Source: JAHEZL01 sp046074525 (lineage in GTDB: Bacteria; Bacteroidota; Bacteroidia; Flavobacteriales_C; GCA-002722245). Taken from it: a DNA stretch of 51,007 nucleotides. Location of the stretch: contig JBJTOK010000063.1 of assembly GCA_046074525.1 (NCBI GenBank), positions 1-51,007 of the forward strand. The letters are read 5' to 3'. This document shows, in pieces, positions 24,901-32,400 of the stretch (position 1 is its first letter; the number at the start of each line of letters is the position of its first letter). The position numbers were made by a program, and so were the translations under genes. The notes below the pieces were generated by a model. It had not been told where the DNA came from, did no database searches, and was given only the letters and a program-made list of their open reading frames with translations.

Positions 24901-27900
24901 TATACTTCACAATGGCAAACTGGTCAGAGCACCACCGATATCTCAGGTTTGATTAAGGGTACTTATGACCTTACAACTACCGATGCCAACAACGCCACTA
25001 AAACCAGAAGCTATGAGGTTTGGAATAAGGTGGCCTTTGAACATGCAATAGGTGTTAGTGAGGAAGATAATCTGGTGAAAATCACCAGTGGTACTGCTTT
25101 GGCGACAAGTAAAAATTATCTTGATCCTAATCAGGATGGACGTTTGCAGGTTGATGTTACGAAGGCCAGTGTAGGAACTTTTGGTTTTACAACGTTATCA
25201 CAGATGAATAGCGAGACCGATATTAAATATGGATTCAAGCAGGTTTCTACTTCTTTGTATGTGAAGATAAATGGCGTAACCACAGAGATCACTACATTGC
25301 CAGGCAGCTATTTCCATGGCGGAATGAGAACTACTATTGAGAGGATAGGCTCAACTATCCGATTCTCAGTGGACGGTCAGGTGGTATATCAACATCAGAT
25401 TCCTGCCGATGAAAAATTGTATGTCGGATTGTCTTCAACTGCCAATGGCAGCAAGATTTACAGAATGTTGGCCAACTTCGGAACAGGTTTCAACGGCAAT
25501 GGCTGTATGATGGTGAAGAGTGATGATACTTCTATTTGTGACGGCACCAGCACCAGTCTTTCCGTGGCCATGACTGGAAGTTCGAATTACGCTTATTCAT
25601 GGACTCCAACCACTGGTTTGAGTGATCCTACCATTGCCAATCCGGTGGCATCACCTTCTGCTACTACAACGTATACTGTTGTGGTAACGGGTAATGGAGG
25701 TTGTTCTAAAACCGGTGAGATTTCAGTAGGGGTTCGACCGAAGCCTATAGTAACACTGGCAGATCAGACGATCTGTTCAAATCAAGCGGCAACCTTTAAT
25801 GCAGGAAATCATACTACTTACAAATGGACGCCTGGCAATGCTACTACATCTACTATCACTGTGAGTGCTCCGGGACAATATACAGTGGAGGTAAGCAATC
25901 CGCAAGGCTGTAAGGCAAGTGCTACTGCTACACTTACTGTGAAGACAGCTCCTGTTGTTGTTATTACTGGAATTACAAATATGGGTACTATAGCGTATCC
26001 ATCATCTACTACAATTTGTCCAGGTGAAGTAATACAGTACACCGCTAGTGGAGCGTTTACTTATTCGTGGTCGCCTTCTACTGGTTTGAGTAAGAATAAT
26101 ATTAGTAATCCTTTGGCCAGTCCGGATGCCAATACAAACTATACAATCACCGGAACAGCTGAGAATGGGTGTTCTACTGTTACAAATGCAGCAGTATCAG
26201 TAATCACCGGACCGAAGTATTACGACAAACTCACAGAAGAATCTAAGGTTGTGGATCTTTGTCTGAACCAGTCGAAACAAGTTCTTCCATTGCTTAGCAA
26301 CACTGCCGGATGGACTGCTTCATGGTCGCCAGCCACTCACCTGAGTTCGGTAACGGCATTTAATCCTACAATTTCAGGATTGACTTCAACACAGATTTAT
26401 GAAGTTACTACTACAAAAGCAAGCGGTGGATGTTCAGTTAAATGGAAAGTGGAGGCACGTATTTCAGGAAATAAAATCGACGGTCCGGCTACAGTAAGTG
26501 TGTGCTACGGTGAAACAGTTCAGTTGCATGCTACCGGACAAAATATGACCTGGCAACCTGCTGCAGTGTTAAGCTGTACGGAATGTGATAACCCTTATTT
26601 CATTGGTGAAAATTCCAGTCCGGTTAGTCTGGTTTCAGGTGCGGGTGGTTGTTCTGGTTTGCAAACCAGTGTGCAGGTGAATGTTCTACCAAGTTCTAAT
26701 GCAGCATGTGCAGGATGGGGCTTCAATAACGTGGGTACTATGGTAACGGTTAATCCTTCATGGCAGATCTCTGTTGTGGGAGCTGTTTACAGTGATGAAG
26801 GAACTTTGGCTGATCCTTCTCCACGTTGGGAAAATCACGGAAAAGTTTCTCTTACTAAAGACTGGGTAAATCAATCGCAATTCGATTTGTTTGATTACGA
26901 TGATAATTTCGGAACGGTTGATCTCGTTGGCAGTCGCCAGCAAATAAGGGGTGTTCATTACACGCAGTTCTATAATTTAAGCATGAGCGGACAAGGGAAG
27001 AAAGAGCTTAAGCTGGAAGCGCGGGTGAAGAATTTACTCCACCTCGGCGAAAGTGAATTGGCTATCGATAATTTCGAATTGCGCCTCAATGCTCCAACTT
27101 CATCTGTGGAGAGAACAGTGCCAATTGCCAATGCCACAACAGAAGAAATGCGTCAGCTTTCTCAGGGTGGATATATCTCCAATGTAAATGGTCATGTGGT
27201 GTTGATGATGAACAATACCAATACTTACCTCTTGCCGTTCGCAGCTAAATCAAGCGGACAAATCATTTATCGTCCGCTGGTGGTGAAAGGCGATGCAGCG
27301 AGCAGTGAGTTCAAGTTCAATTTTGTTTTGGCGAATCCTAAAACCACTTATCCTAAAGTTGCATTGAACATTACTGAGCTCAACAGCAAGTTTTATTACA
27401 ACATTGAAAAGGTAACGGGCAGCGGATTGGATCTGACGATGTTCTATGATAAAGTTCAGGACGGACAGTTGAACTTCATTGCGCATTACGACAATGACGG
27501 AACAACAGATATTACGGGTCCGGTTTGGAAGAAAATTCCGCTGGCAAGCAAGTCTGATGTTGTCCTTTCTCCATTGAAAGACTGGACGAGATCTTCTGCA
27601 GCAGCCGATTTCACTAATACTCAGTTCACTTTGTGTAAGGCTGGTTTCGTGATCAATACCAACAATTATGGTAACAATGACGAGTTCACTGTGAAAACCG
27701 ATATCACCGATTCGGAAAAGGAAACCATCAACACTGGTACCCAAAAGGTTTTCGTGACTAAAGGAGATGATGAGGTTGTTCCGGTAACGATCACTACTAA
27801 AGAAGATGAGAATAACGTGCAGGTGGAAATTGTAGCTAAGATCACGAATGGTACCGATATCTCTGATTTGAAAATTAAAGATAATGAGGGCAACGAGCAG

Positions 27901-28272
27901 ACGCTGTCGAAAGATTTGTACACCATCAATGACGATAATGTATTGGTCATCAAATCAACTCCCGACGATAAATCTCCTAAGATGGAACATCCATTTAAAG
28001 TGGTGCTGAAAGATGGATTGTTGCTGGTAAAAGGAGCTACTCCATATGGTGTGTTCAAAATCACTGGCTTGGAAACTTATTCAGGTAGCATTGATTTATC
28101 GATTGTACAGAAAAATGTGAGTCCGGCAACACCTGTCGCTTTCACTACTACAGGCGCAGCTTTGAGTACAGGATTGACGCAATGGGATATTTCAACCATA
28201 GCAACAGGGGTTTACGAGTTCACCATTATTTTAAATAGCAAAGCATATCACGGACAATTCATTATTCAGTAA
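15991..28272 (+). CDS. Giant multi-domain adhesin-like surface protein (4093 aa) with SprB-type repeats
   Basis: Signal peptide MRKLCLLFLLVASYTANA. In order: three related modules beginning GSYTGNG/GSFTGNG or similar (about residues 20-366), the first followed by a CBM5/12-like chitin-binding-type insert (127-176, NTWYNEGAMVKYGNVNYQAK...HWINKG); an Ig-like domain (about 366-450); a right-handed beta-helix with pectate-lyase-like repeats (about 451-830); then two near-equal blocks, 832-1992 and 1993-3171, each one Ig-like domain plus five units of about 230 residues. Each unit is a lectin-like beta-sandwich (pattern W-x-x-L-x-x-M...YLPAGQDG...REG...YYxNG) followed, in four of five units, by a SprB repeat (APYTYAWSNGATTASINNL...YTVTVTDA). 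Further Ig/PKD-like domains run to about 3570, then a unique C-terminal part ending ATGVYEFTIILNSKAYHGQFIIQ, similar to a T9SS type A tail. SprB repeats occur in Bacteroidota gliding adhesins. The next gene starts one base after its stop. Role in adhesion is by architecture only. Confidence 0.88.
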   Translation: MRKLCLLFLLVASYTANAIFVSGSYTGNGQSGKAITGLCFRPEVVFVTGTSSQHSWVSTSTMPAGQAKDLTLSEALKTGYITSLDQGGFTVGNSPHSNASGVTYYYMAWDDADGSINVGSFTPNVCGMGWTNNTWYNEGAMVKYGNVNYQAKAGGVWSTSSPDGDTGHWINKGTCSTFDLNINTGSRPKMVWVFGEGSYWDQLSAGQYSFDGANAGNPSGFSSGGYLSGDEKIIAGISATGFSVTPVVQAGTHNGTSNGSKYNYVTFNTSATTTSGSFTGNGQDNRLVNTISGGQFVIVKPLNPGTGNPWFKTCSMPTNVSCSFAGVSSDNIKTFSSSGFTLGTSGEVNGNGSSHEYFIMSGGYCDPAAPTVSVTPGSATVCAGTGTQLTASGSGITSYAWTPSTALSSTTGTQVTATPASTTTYTVTGTNALGCKATATSTITVNSCAPQDYYINDNSTSGDIYTSAIGVDGGSGTGTAAHPYATMNYLLAQKALHPGDHIYIDAGSYNWAQTNFTSADQGASLSKIIIQGAGKTLTVITTSAGYVFNADASGYYEVKDLKLTNANSSALFLGNNSNYWRMINCVFECTSTDAGYAGLYFYGSNHHEVFNCDIKGTIVPLRMWNTTYNNIVNSIITATTGWNSGMVRMENVSTNNNFYGTKFNGGGKVGLWIENSSSANNFLNNVIYNVSDGIVIYDVNIQNTTLWANSISATGNALKGYLTGSVLQDNIFESSGGAYAVNNQSTPAICDYNLFYTSLANGNMAMGSVGAHSLTGAKPQFISVPTGNLNLFSSSPASGKGIPISGLTEDIDGTTRSTTTPTIGAYELVNTCTLTMSGNTSIAAGGSTTISLAAAGSSNYAYAWSPSAGLSSTTIANPVASPATTTTYTVTVTGDGGCNKTGSVTITVSQLEWAELNGMSFSGETMTKTAASGSTNGTSSSKNHLHASENGWVEFTVNQISADNWVGFSVKNLLPGHMDLRYGYLVEGHDVYAVYRGTQSSGITTVNVGDKLKIERAGNLINYYKNGTLIQSKDLGFSNEELYIDMSLNNNGTSMKVQSSFTTNFDAYAVINDNNPAAATRDGSITLDPLNEAGTVTYAWNTGATTSSITGLSSGTYMVTITHGANSIQKSFTVLNKPVWTKLNNMTDDGSARLSKTTAVGYNAWGLSKAYLPAGQNGYVEYYIPHIGSSTDLIFGLSRFPIVYENNSAERDLTYGFYAQGTVYTIKRGWNDITTGIFSNTTTLRISREGTDIVYYIDGQEKHRVTNDDGKDLFLKFSQAHPGDQGVLRTSFGGGIQTYYDQPNDNDPSANFTGSLSTEAIGGTAPYTYAWSNGATTASINNLAPGDYTVTVTDAASHTFQRTLKVMNKVLWKNMSAMQLQSNGRLKKSGTDGYANGWASSKNYLPAGQDGEIRFVTTNVYNGAIIGFVSDPISFFAGQTVNMIKYQINLNTFDRDFWGGTNEFVLKRETTAGVTNVILYRNGTELKREEVSIQEDLFVIFQQETNNTDLGWVRVSFGHQLQASYEPIVDNDPLQTPSGAITTEGMGGKAPYTYSWKKGNSSTVIATTASISNLMPDNYTLIITDANNQSSAKTFTLMNKAVWVKTTKLEMQSNGFYKKAAGSSGGDSWAQSANFIPAGQEGVMEYISTCRNSLYIGLSQHPFVYAVNEYGDMQYYGLLWNYIKWGDNVSRPSRGSDKYRVERKINTQTGKPEIIYTLNYKELYRRELINMDQDLYMKFQLESGELGQFRLSHGHQLNASAVITDRNIDVAADGVVDVTPYGGTAPYTYSYSWAGGQTTQDLSGLKQGNYTVTVTDAGGNSVTKTFNVKNKLSWLNTQNFAVNEGLIDQAAGGSYATSKNFLAPNQDGEVQFEFNRAGSGYFGFTTSPNATSIANIKYGMYQWTAYIGQVNDGVEGAYQYFPSFHDGPYLRTGDILSIAREGSTIKYKVNGTVWTTRTVSPSEKLYVAIVNPTSGYKATSALCNFGEGQEIACTSVKSNDVTACVGANTVISVTPTGSSNYTYSWTPTTGLSNSHIANPVANPTQTTTYTVVVTGDGGCSLTESVKVTVSQLEWAELNGVSFSCATLTKTAVSDVGNGSAFSKNHLNPGEDGWVEFTVGSSVHEYFGLALQNHSSYKMDIRYGFYLSYGSIYLIHKGAVLALDGAISGDKLKVARVGSTISYYKNGTLLWSVDAVTSSERFFIDVALYQSANPLQIATSFTDKFDVYPVLNDNNPGAANRDGSIALEPLNENGAVTYLWNTGATTATLSNVTSGTYTVTATDASGQTTTQSFTILNKAVWTKLVNMNEVGDAVLTKTTTDAEMEGNGISKVFLPANQDGYIEYFATDNGATSLYFGLSSLPTNFDIQYYSQQDINYSFLWFGNGSYIREGGQYVLNTDYAFTTSTLRIAREGSYIAYYINGVEKRRVATDPNRDLFLKFQQTGQVKQGIFRTSFGGSIQPYYEITDNNPESTADGSITIEAMGGVAPYTYSWSNGATTASVSNLLPGNYTLSITDAIGNTGQTTFRVMNKVSWKNLNGMTLQANDRLKKTSAGYDFTSGWGSSNTYLPAGQDGEVIWELTRVAHNAYLGFSTNPTLTAPDLTKNIINYALYTNSNYFMVSEGGGNVYNHGVSKNGGSQLKIARVTNQTTHVTEIVYFVDGVEVRRVVTQLNQDLFVVFSQAADGLDLGRVRASFGHELQPSYVVTDNDPLQTPSGAIAIQTVGGKAPYSYSWKKGTDNTVISTTASISNLIPANYTLTITDANNNVVNKTFVVANKAVWKNLNNMSTGAGGFLKRTVENTAPDGWGASANYIPAGEEGWMEYTLMGGTYMIVGLAKDPFVFTDTEYGDIQYAAYLWQYTRVYYHSYWTGQEFESHSKGGDLYRFERKINAQTGKCEMIYYSNGFERGRWEVNINEDLYAKFLIGAPAPLGPVRMSHGHQLNSSAYITHNDINGGSSAAIDATQFGGNSASYTSQWQTGQSTTDISGLIKGTYDLTTTDANNATKTRSYEVWNKVAFEHAIGVSEEDNLVKITSGTALATSKNYLDPNQDGRLQVDVTKASVGTFGFTTLSQMNSETDIKYGFKQVSTSLYVKINGVTTEITTLPGSYFHGGMRTTIERIGSTIRFSVDGQVVYQHQIPADEKLYVGLSSTANGSKIYRMLANFGTGFNGNGCMMVKSDDTSICDGTSTSLSVAMTGSSNYAYSWTPTTGLSDPTIANPVASPSATTTYTVVVTGNGGCSKTGEISVGVRPKPIVTLADQTICSNQAATFNAGNHTTYKWTPGNATTSTITVSAPGQYTVEVSNPQGCKASATATLTVKTAPVVVITGITNMGTIAYPSSTTICPGEVIQYTASGAFTYSWSPSTGLSKNNISNPLASPDANTNYTITGTAENGCSTVTNAAVSVITGPKYYDKLTEESKVVDLCLNQSKQVLPLLSNTAGWTASWSPATHLSSVTAFNPTISGLTSTQIYEVTTTKASGGCSVKWKVEARISGNKIDGPATVSVCYGETVQLHATGQNMTWQPAAVLSCTECDNPYFIGENSSPVSLVSGAGGCSGLQTSVQVNVLPSSNAACAGWGFNNVGTMVTVNPSWQISVVGAVYSDEGTLADPSPRWENHGKVSLTKDWVNQSQFDLFDYDDNFGTVDLVGSRQQIRGVHYTQFYNLSMSGQGKKELKLEARVKNLLHLGESELAIDNFELRLNAPTSSVERTVPIANATTEEMRQLSQGGYISNVNGHVVLMMNNTNTYLLPFAAKSSGQIIYRPLVVKGDAASSEFKFNFVLANPKTTYPKVALNITELNSKFYYNIEKVTGSGLDLTMFYDKVQDGQLNFIAHYDNDGTTDITGPVWKKIPLASKSDVVLSPLKDWTRSSAAADFTNTQFTLCKAGFVINTNNYGNNDEFTVKTDITDSEKETINTGTQKVFVTKGDDEVVPVTITTKEDENNVQVEIVAKITNGTDISDLKIKDNEGNEQTLSKDLYTINDDNVLVIKSTPDDKSPKMEHPFKVVLKDGLLLVKGATPYGVFKITGLETYSGSIDLSIVQKNVSPATPVAFTTTGAALSTGLTQWDISTIATGVYEFTIILNSKAYHGQFIIQ
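18484..21966 (+). repeat. Internal super-repeat copy 1 of the giant adhesin
   Basis: Codes for residues 832-1992: an Ig-like domain (CTLTMSGNTS...VTITVSQ), then five units opening LEWAELNGMSF, VWTKLNNMTDDG, LWKNMSAMQL, VWVKTTKLEM and SWLNTQNFAV. The order and type of units match copy 2 one for one. Confidence 0.85.
21967..25503 (+). repeat. Internal super-repeat copy 2 of the giant adhesin
   Basis: Codes for residues 1993-3171: Ig-like domain (CTSVKSNDVTA...VKVTVSQ), then units opening LEWAELNGVSF, VWTKLVNMNEVG, SWKNLNGMTL, VWKNLNNMST and AFEHAIGVSE. It is followed at 25504 by the start of a third Ig-like domain (CMMVKSDDTS). DNA identity to copy 1 is patchy, so the duplication is not recent. 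Confidence 0.85.
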
Positions 28273-28273
28273 G

Positions 28274-28810
28274 ATGACAAAAAGAGATTATATATTCAGT
28301 GCGGTGTTGGGATTAGTAGTTGTGGCAGTAGCTGCAATGTATCTGAATCAGCCAAAGGTGGCTTATGTTCATGTGGAAAAAATCCTCGATAATTTTAAGG
28401 GTACTAAGGATGGTGTGGAAGAATTCCAGAAGAAAGATCTGCAGCGTAAACTATCGTTGGACAGTTTGCAAAAACTGGTGATTGAAGGCGATAAACAATT
28501 GAAAGATCCAGCGACTAAACTCAGTAAAACCGAGAAGGAGAATCTGTTGATCAGTATTCGTTTCAATGCGCAAAAACTGAATGAGCTGCAAAAAACGCTT
28601 TCTGAAGAATCGGCTGCCGAAGAAGAAAAAATATCGCAGGCTGTCCTCACTCAGATTCAGCAATACATCGAAGATTATGCGAAAGAGAACAATTATTCCA
28701 TGATTTTCGGAACAGAAGGCGAAGGAAATATTTTGTACGCAGAAGAAGGAATTGACATCAGTGATGCTATCGTGGAAGGATTAAACAGCAAATACCAGTC
28801 GGCAAAATGA
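28274..28810 (+). CDS. OmpH/Skp-like periplasmic chaperone
   Basis: A 178-residue protein with an N-terminal membrane or signal segment (about residues 6-24), then the OmpH/Skp-family start VAYVHVEKILDNFKG, a long charged coiled-coil of about 90 residues (about 45-130: QKKDLQRKLSLDSLQKLVIE...NELQKTLSEESAAEEEK), and the closing strand-helix NYSMIFGTEGEGNILYAEEG. Skp proteins hold unfolded outer-membrane proteins in the periplasm with coiled-coil arms. It lies between the giant adhesin (1-base gap) and a lipoprotein gene (ATGA overlap), so it is probably a dedicated carrier for the giant proteins of this block rather than the housekeeping Skp. Family firm; client inferred. Confidence 0.85.
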   Translation: MTKRDYIFSAVLGLVVVAVAAMYLNQPKVAYVHVEKILDNFKGTKDGVEEFQKKDLQRKLSLDSLQKLVIEGDKQLKDPATKLSKTEKENLLISIRFNAQKLNELQKTLSEESAAEEEKISQAVLTQIQQYIEDYAKENNYSMIFGTEGEGNILYAEEGIDISDAIVEGLNSKYQSAK

Positions 28811-29448
28811 GAGGCTTAATTTACATAGCATTGATTTTTTTCCTTGGAGGCTGCACGAAGTATCTCTCCAGCGACAAGGATATTTTGCAGTGGGTGACGG
28901 ATCCTTCTAACGGATTGGTACAAAACAAGCAAAACGGTCCGATGGTGATTGATATGAAGTACATGCCTAAAGAATATTTTGCATACAACGAGCTGTCGAA
29001 AGGAAATACACAAAGTGATTTCGATAGCATCCTTAAAACTTATGGTCGCTCAGTGAATTTTATCCTCACCCTTTCTCTCAAAAATGAAAAAGGAGAAGAT
29101 GTGGATTTGCTTTTCGGAAGCAGTGCGGATGTAGAAGAATACAAAACTAAAATCCATGATTTGAACTTCTCATTGGCCGAATTCATCAGCATGAAATACA
29201 AAGGTGGCGAATTGCGTCCGGCCTTGGTGCGCATGGAAGATGCTTATGGATTAAGCGCTTCCCGAAAATTCTTTATCGCGTTTACACCGGCCGACAGCCT
29301 ACAGCAAAAAGCGCTCGATGAAAGTGAAGAACTGAAAGTAACATTTGATGATCCTGCATTCAATTCGGGCATCAGCAATTTTGTATTTAAAACAGAAGAC
29401 ATAAAGAATATTCCCCCATTTAAACCAAGCATCAATGAAGGCGTTTAG
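28807..29448 (+). CDS. Lipoprotein of unknown function
   Basis: A 213-residue protein with signal and lipobox (MRGLIYIALIFFLGGCTKYL, acylated Cys at residue 16), so anchored in the inner or outer membrane. The rest is soluble, with alternating charged and hydrophobic segments (SVNFILTLSLKNEKGEDVDLLFG, KVTFDDPAFNSGISNFVFKTEDI). I recognise no family. It overlaps the upstream chaperone by 4 bp and the downstream Rhs gene by 14 bp, placing it firmly inside the operon; it may be an outer-membrane docking or assembly factor. Confidence 0.75.
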   Translation: MRGLIYIALIFFLGGCTKYLSSDKDILQWVTDPSNGLVQNKQNGPMVIDMKYMPKEYFAYNELSKGNTQSDFDSILKTYGRSVNFILTLSLKNEKGEDVDLLFGSSADVEEYKTKIHDLNFSLAEFISMKYKGGELRPALVRMEDAYGLSASRKFFIAFTPADSLQQKALDESEELKVTFDDPAFNSGISNFVFKTEDIKNIPPFKPSINEGV

Positions 29449-32400
29449 AGAAAGTAAGAAAATGAAATTTATTGCCGCGTTCCTGGCAGTCAATATTGTA
29501 AGCGAGCTGGTGTTTCCCGCTGTGGCGATGGCGCTCACTTCCGGTCCGTCCTCTCCTGACTTCGCAGGATTCGAGCCTGTGGCTACTACTGATATTGTTG
29601 ATCCATTTACAGGAAACATGACCTACAACATTCCGGTACTCAGCATTCCCGGTCCGGATGGAGCGGGGTATGCAATGTCGTTGTCTTACCACAGTGGAAA
29701 AAATCAGGAAGATGAACAAAGCTGGGTTGGTGGCTGGGATTTGAATCCGGGAGTGATTAATAGGAACACACGTGGATTTGCCGATGATATGAAAGGGAAT
29801 GCTGTTCGTCGTTACAATAAAGTGAAGCCTTCTTGGACGGTGACAAGGGCGGCCAGTTATGAGTTGGAGTTAATGTCGAATACTACATATAAAGGCGATA
29901 AAGGGGGAGGGAATTATAAGAATTTGCTGGGAGGAGCAAAATTTTTGGGTAAGATGAATAAACTGGGGCTGGAGAGTGTTGGATTAAGTTTTAATACGAG
30001 TTTACGCTACAACAACTATCAGGGATATATGCGTTCTAATGGTATGAACTTAACTGGCTCATTTAAGTCTTTCAATGCAGGAGTGAGCATTAATCGTTCA
30101 GCGGGGCAATATTCTGTGGGGTTCAATTCCAGTTGTACATATTTCTCTAAAAAAATTAAATCATTGTTTGATAAATCAGAGAAGGTTGTGCCTAATCCGG
30201 CTGATAAACATGCACAGGTAGCACTCGCTAAAAGTAAAACCCTGAAAGCGATTACAAAAAGAATTCTTGCGATAGTAGGAGGTTCACTTGGGGCGGAGAG
30301 TGTTTATGGATTGCTTTCCTTCGGAAGTACAAATTTTACTACCAACACCGATCGCTATTTCTCTAAAGGGCATAATTATAAAGGGCATCTACAGATCAAT
30401 CCAAGTATCATCAACTTAGGTTTTGGAATTGGGAATCAGGGAAGCTATAGTATTAAGGCGAATTTGCCTAAGCAGGATTTTAAGGTTCATGGTTATATGT
30501 ACAACCCTTCGATACAGGCTATAATAGATAGCGAAACGGAGGAGTCAAATGACGGTAGCGAATATTCTCCAATTCTTTCGGATTATACAGTTGAAAAAGA
30601 AGAAGGCTATACCAGGAGACAGAATTTTATTGGCATGCCTTTCAATAATGCCGATCAGTTTGTTGTTTCCGGAGAAGGCATTGGAGGTGGATTTCGCATG
30701 TATCATAGTAAGGTAGGGCATTTTTATCCTAATCGTGTGGAAAACTTAGGAACTATTACCAGTATTGGTGCCGAATTTGCAGCTGGTGTTGATATTGCAG
30801 CAGGTCTTGATGTAGGTTTCGGCTGGACCAATATGAAAGTTCGCGAGTGGAAGAATATGGGGGATGCTGAAGGTTATCAGTATGATGAAAATGATAACAA
30901 TAGATTCTTCCGTTTTACTAATGATATGGGGGGGAGCGTAAAGTATTCGACAAATGATGAATATTTATCATTTAAACCAAGTAATGGCATCTTTGTTCCT
31001 GGAGCCAGAGTCTGTCATCTTGAAAATGATCCGGGTTATGCAACAGTTGATGCGATCAACAATGGAAGAAGCTCGTTTGTTGATTATCGTTTGATGAGTG
31101 AGTTAGCCGTTGATGCGCTAGATAAAAGTGCTGATATAAAGAAGTATAGAGATGACTTCAGTTCGAATCCTATAAATGATTCAAGAATAGCTGAATACGC
31201 TACAATTAATGAAAGTGGAATGAAGCATATTTTCGGCTTGCCGGTTTTTGCTCAAAAAGAAAAAAATATCCAGTTCTCAAACAGAAACTACAATTTCACT
31301 TCTCAGGATAAAGTCAATTTACTGAAATACGAATCAGGAGTAAACCATACTGATTACCTGAAAAATAATTTTGTGGTAGGAGAGGAAAATAATGATCCTT
31401 ATGCTACAACTTATTTGTTGACTCAGATTGTAGGATCGAATTACATTGATCTTAGTAGTAATGGACCTTCTTCGGATGATATCGGTGCCTGGACAAAATT
31501 CCGTTACAGAAAACAATACGGAGCAGGAACTGTTAGTGGCCAATGGTATCGTCACAGATCTCCTTACAACGGTTATTATGTTCATAAAGGAACTATGTCT
31601 GATCTTGAAGATGATATGCTTTCTTTCAACTCTGGCGAAAAGGAAGTATATAATCTCAAATACGTTGAAACAAAAACGCACATCGCCTTCTTTGTCACCA
31701 ATGAAATGGATAAAGAGACGGCAAGAGTGGAGTTTAAAGATGTGCTGGATGCTTTGGGGTTGAGTGATACTGATAGAGAAGTCGTGTTGAATAGAATTAG
31801 CTTGCCTGGAAAAGTACAAAGAGATGATGCCATAGGCGCTGCCGATAATACTACTGCCGGTACTTCTCCAACAGCACAGGGAACACAGCGTTTGGAGTAC
31901 CTCGATAGAATAGTACTTTTCAATAAGAGTAAAATGGAGAAACCTATGCAGGTTACCCGTTTTCAGTACGATTATTCTTTGTGTCACAATACACCAAATT
32001 CCGTAGCAGGGAACGATAAAATGACTACAGGAGGAAAGCTGACGCTCAAAAAATTATGGATGGAATATGAAGGTGTGGAACAAATAAAATCAGCGCCTTA
32101 TCAATTTGAATACCAGTATAAGAGAGCAAAGGATTTTACAAGTGATGAAATCAAAACCAAGTATCCTGAAATAGTTAATTATGCTGAAACTTTAGCAGCA
32201 GAGAAAGAAAATCCATCCTATGAACATGGATTGGATCCATGGGGAAATTTCCAGCCTGGAGGTGAAAAAAGATTACAAGAATTAAAGGCTTGGTCCGACC
32301 AATCTAAAACACCTATGGTGGATTATGATCCTGCCAACTGGTACTTGAAACAAATCAAATTGCCTTCCGGTGGAGAAATACTTTTCCAGTATGAAGCGAA

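Noticed and set aside
16000..28200. Tandem DNA repeats as a CRISPR array or assembly artefact
   Set aside because: The periodicity is protein-level (about 690 nt units and a 3.5-kb block), copies are diverged, and the frame stays open throughout.
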